Source: JAVVEZ01 sp032250895
GTDB lineage: Bacteria; Pseudomonadota; Gammaproteobacteria; Pseudomonadales; Pseudohongiellaceae
Direction: 5' to 3'
Length of the DNA stretch: 14,565 nucleotides
Assembly (NCBI GenBank): GCA_032250895.1
Contig: JAVVEZ010000086.1
Location: 1-14,565, forward strand
Below, piece after piece: positions 13,448-14,565 of this stretch. Position 1 is the stretch's first letter. Every line of letters begins with the position of its first letter. The notes under the pieces are model-generated. The model had not been told where the DNA came from. It saw nothing but the letters and a program-made list of their open reading frames with translations, and ran no database searches. The translations under genes were made by a program, and so were the position numbers.

Positions 13448-13459
13448 CCAATCGATTGG
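13448..13459. promoter_or_regulatory. LacI-family-like operator palindrome
   Basis: CCAATCGATTGG is a perfect 12-bp palindrome with the central CG and flanking AAT/ATT typical of LacI/GalR-family operators. It lies 30 bases upstream of the start codon of the secreted protein at 13418. No regulator gene is in the window. Confidence 0.4.
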
Positions 13460-13544
13460 TCTGGCAGGATAAACCACCTTTGATGCTTAAGGAAGCCCAA
13501 AGTAACACAGCCCAAAACAACACAAGATCTTCCATACCCTCTTT

Positions 13545-13589
13545 GAGGGATGAGGGATGAGGGATGAGGGATGAGGGATGAGGGATGAG
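13545..13589. repeat. Six-copy GAGGGAT heptanucleotide tandem repeat
   Basis: Six exact copies of GAGGGAT (13545-13586) plus a partial GAG. The array lies 15 bases past the 3' end of tRNA-Gln and 127 bases upstream of the secreted-protein gene start, both on minus. CCCTC just before it (13539-13542 region) can pair with the first GAGGG. Perfect identity suggests recent slippage and copy-number variability. Confidence 0.92.
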
Positions 13590-13603
13590 CAGAAGGACAG
13601 AAG

Positions 13604-13677
13604 TGGCTGGGGAACTAGGATTCGAACCTAGACTGGCGGAGTCAGAGTCCGCTGTCCTACCATTAGACGATTCCCCA
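13604..13677 (-). tRNA. tRNA-Gln (anticodon CTG)
   Basis: The acceptor stem TGGGGAA pairs with TTCCCCA; the U1-A72 pair is typical of tRNA-Gln. Discriminator G and an encoded CCA (13604-13606) follow. The anticodon stem GCGGA/TCCGC holds loop CTCTGAC, giving CTG, and the T-arm has GGTTCGAATCC. Its length is 74. Confidence 0.95.
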
Positions 13678-13730
13678 GTAGAACGCTTTTAAAACAAGCC
13701 TGACGACCCGGCAAGCCCGGGCGGGTGCGA

Positions 13731-13759
13731 AGAATAAACCACACGCCCTTGTTAATCAA
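13731..13759 (-). promoter_or_regulatory. Sigma-70 promoter of tRNA-Gln
   Basis: On the minus strand TTGATT (13754-13759), 17 bases, TATTCT (13731-13736). A GC-rich stretch follows the -10, as at stable-RNA promoters. The predicted start is near 13725, about 48 bases before the mature tRNA. Confidence 0.65.
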
Positions 13760-13835
13760 CCAGTTTGCTTGTATTTCAGGGCATGCTCCAGCGCAGCGCT
13801 GAATACCTCTGATGCACCTCGGGCCGTTCAGGTTG

Positions 13836-13914
13836 TATACTCCGTTCAAAACAACACGGACAGCCATGTCTGTCCGGGGGACTCTGAAGACAGGTCAAAA
13901 GACCACTGTGCCCC
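13836..13914 (+). promoter_or_regulatory. Candidate promoter box and structured leader of the small gene
   Basis: A TATACT -10 box (13836-13841) has only a poor -35. Downstream, CGGACAG (13857-13863) pairs with CTGTCCG (13870-13876). Then GGGG (13877-13880) can pair with CCCC (13911-13914) around an inner GGTC (13893-13896)/GACC (13901-13904). TGTCT (13867-13871) could instead pair with AGACA (13888-13892), so alternative folds exist. The rest of 13760-13970 shows no gene. Confidence 0.35.
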
Positions 13915-13970
13915 TTGTTCAGCTTTTTAGAATACAACCAGCTTACACATCCTGCTCAGGAAAATTTATA

Positions 13971-14222
13971 ATGTCCAAGAAAAATACCAGTTTCTGGAAC
14001 CAGTTATTACTTTATTCAGATGAAATTTCCACATTGACCGGACCAACCGGGGACAATAGGCCGAAAGAAAGCCATGAACGGCTTCTGAGCTATCTTTTTT
14101 CGCTTGACGAAACATATGGCAAAACCTTTGATCCGGCCAGGGACTTTGAGGAATATGTGGCGATGAACTTTTGTCGCGCCGTATGCCGTTTCTTGAACGA
14201 CTCGGCACCACCGGCCACTTGA
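13971..14222 (+). CDS. Small hypothetical protein
   Basis: An 83-residue predicted soluble protein starting MSKKNTSFWNQLLLYSDEIS, mildly acidic, with a probable helical region SHERLLSYLFSLDETYGKTFD and two cysteines near the C-terminus (NFCRAVCRFL). I do not recognise the family. The chosen ATG at 13971 has AGGAAAA about 10 bases upstream; the frame opens further to 13812, but that part crosses the leader hairpins and looks non-coding. Composition and codon use look like a real gene, yet homologues are unknown to me. Confidence 0.5.
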   Translation: MSKKNTSFWNQLLLYSDEISTLTGPTGDNRPKESHERLLSYLFSLDETYGKTFDPARDFEEYVAMNFCRAVCRFLNDSAPPAT

Positions 14223-14307
14223 TACCGGCTTTCCCGCTGTTTACGGTGCAGACCGCAGATGGTTGCGTGGCATCCATGCGCAAATCATCAATTTAATATT
14301 GAAATGT

Positions 14308-14335
14308 TTGACACGGCGGCTGACTTATATATACT
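14308..14335 (+). promoter_or_regulatory. Strong orphan sigma-70 promoter
   Basis: TTGACA (14308-14313), 16 bases, TATACT (14330-14335): a perfect -35 and near-consensus -10. The predicted start is near 14342. No recognisable gene follows in the window. Confidence 0.68.
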
Positions 14336-14341
14336 TGATCC

Positions 14342-14519
14342 CGTAAAAATGGGCTGAGTTCAGTGACGCATTTTATCCGGTATGGACGTCTGTCAGGGTC
14401 ACTCTTTTGGTTTAATTGGCCCGTAGGGGTTTTTAACGTGAGCACCGAAGCCATGAATCTTTACATTCTGCACAAGCGAGGGTAATACCAGCATAGAAAG
14501 ATATGAAGTTCTGTTGTAA
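14342..14519 (+). other. Untranslated or small-RNA candidate region
   Basis: Downstream of the orphan promoter, AGTGAC (14362-14367) pairs with GTCACT (14398-14403), followed by CTTTTGGTTT. A weak CCC/GGGG hairpin ends in TTTTT near 14434. A 15-codon frame from GTG 14438, preceded by AGGGG, stops at 14485. Either a short RNA of about 60-95 bases or a leader would fit. Bases 14223-14307 hold nothing I can identify. Confidence 0.3.
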
Positions 14520-14564
14520 CTATTCAGCACCTCTCGCTTCTTCATCCATCAATTTTTGAATAAA
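14520..14564 (-). CDS. Possible C-terminal end of a gene entering from the right
   Basis: The minus strand at the window edge reads FIQKLMDEEARGAE and then TAG (14520-14522). The charged, helix-like tail resembles a genuine protein C-terminus, but 14 residues are too few to identify a family. No terminator follows on the minus strand. Confidence 0.25.
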   Translation of the reverse strand, partial: FIQKLMDEEARGAE

Positions 14565-14565
14565 C

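Noticed and set aside
13545..13589. CRISPR-like array
   Set aside because: The units are 7 bp without spacers; this is a simple tandem repeat.
14503..14559. 18-codon plus-strand frame from ATG 14503
   Set aside because: No clear ribosome site and it is antisense to the more protein-like tail at 14520-14564.

Overview
The window comes from a gammaproteobacterial chromosome with roughly even base composition. The gene order birA, coaX, SPOR-domain gene, tRNA-Tyr, tRNA-Gly, tRNA-Thr, tuf is the one known from Pseudomonas and its relatives. The secreted, TorF-type and SIMPL proteins would fit a marine or aquatic member of that broad group. I cannot name a genus. No phage, transposase, CRISPR or conjugation gene is visible, so this is mostly core chromosome with a few accessory insertions.

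Region 1 (1-3125, minus strand) is a housekeeping block. Read on the minus strand it runs birA (biotin ligase/repressor), coaX (type III pantothenate kinase, overlapping birA by 11 bases), a membrane-anchored SPOR-domain protein, and then a tRNA-Tyr, tRNA-Gly, tRNA-Thr, tuf transcription unit. That unit has a good sigma-70 promoter buried in the 3' end of the SPOR gene. Only the first 17 codons of tuf are in the window.

Region 2 (3210-7600) is a nitrogen-assimilation locus. One ammonium transporter gene lies on the minus strand. Divergent from it is an apparent operon of a TorF-type outer-membrane protein, the PII protein GlnK, and a second ammonium transporter. The divergent region carries a well-spaced sigma-54 promoter and two NtrC-like sites at about -138 and -107, almost the layout of the E. 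coli glnA enhancer. The outer-membrane protein, the inner-membrane channel and its PII regulator would therefore be induced together under nitrogen limitation. A bidirectional terminator closes the operon.

Region 3 (7666-11017) is a small modification cassette. A GNAT acetyltransferase fused to a C39-like papain-fold peptidase lies on the minus strand. It is divergent from a two-gene operon of a RimK-like ATP-grasp ligase with an RLAN N-terminal domain and a SlyD-type peptidyl-prolyl isomerase with a His-rich tail. Ligase, acetylase, protease and isomerase together suggest a peptide or protein-tagging pathway with unknown substrate. This is the most interesting system in the window.

Region 4 (11018-14565) holds a perfect 19-bp palindrome, a DUF1993 gene, a secreted SIMPL-domain gene, a decayed remnant of the NAD(P)H-hydrate epimerase gene (nnrE/yjeF), a secreted protein of unknown function with a LacI-type operator-like palindrome upstream, a six-copy heptanucleotide repeat, tRNA-Gln with its own promoter, and a small hypothetical gene. 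The window ends in a stretch with a strong orphan promoter and structured sequence but no recognised gene.
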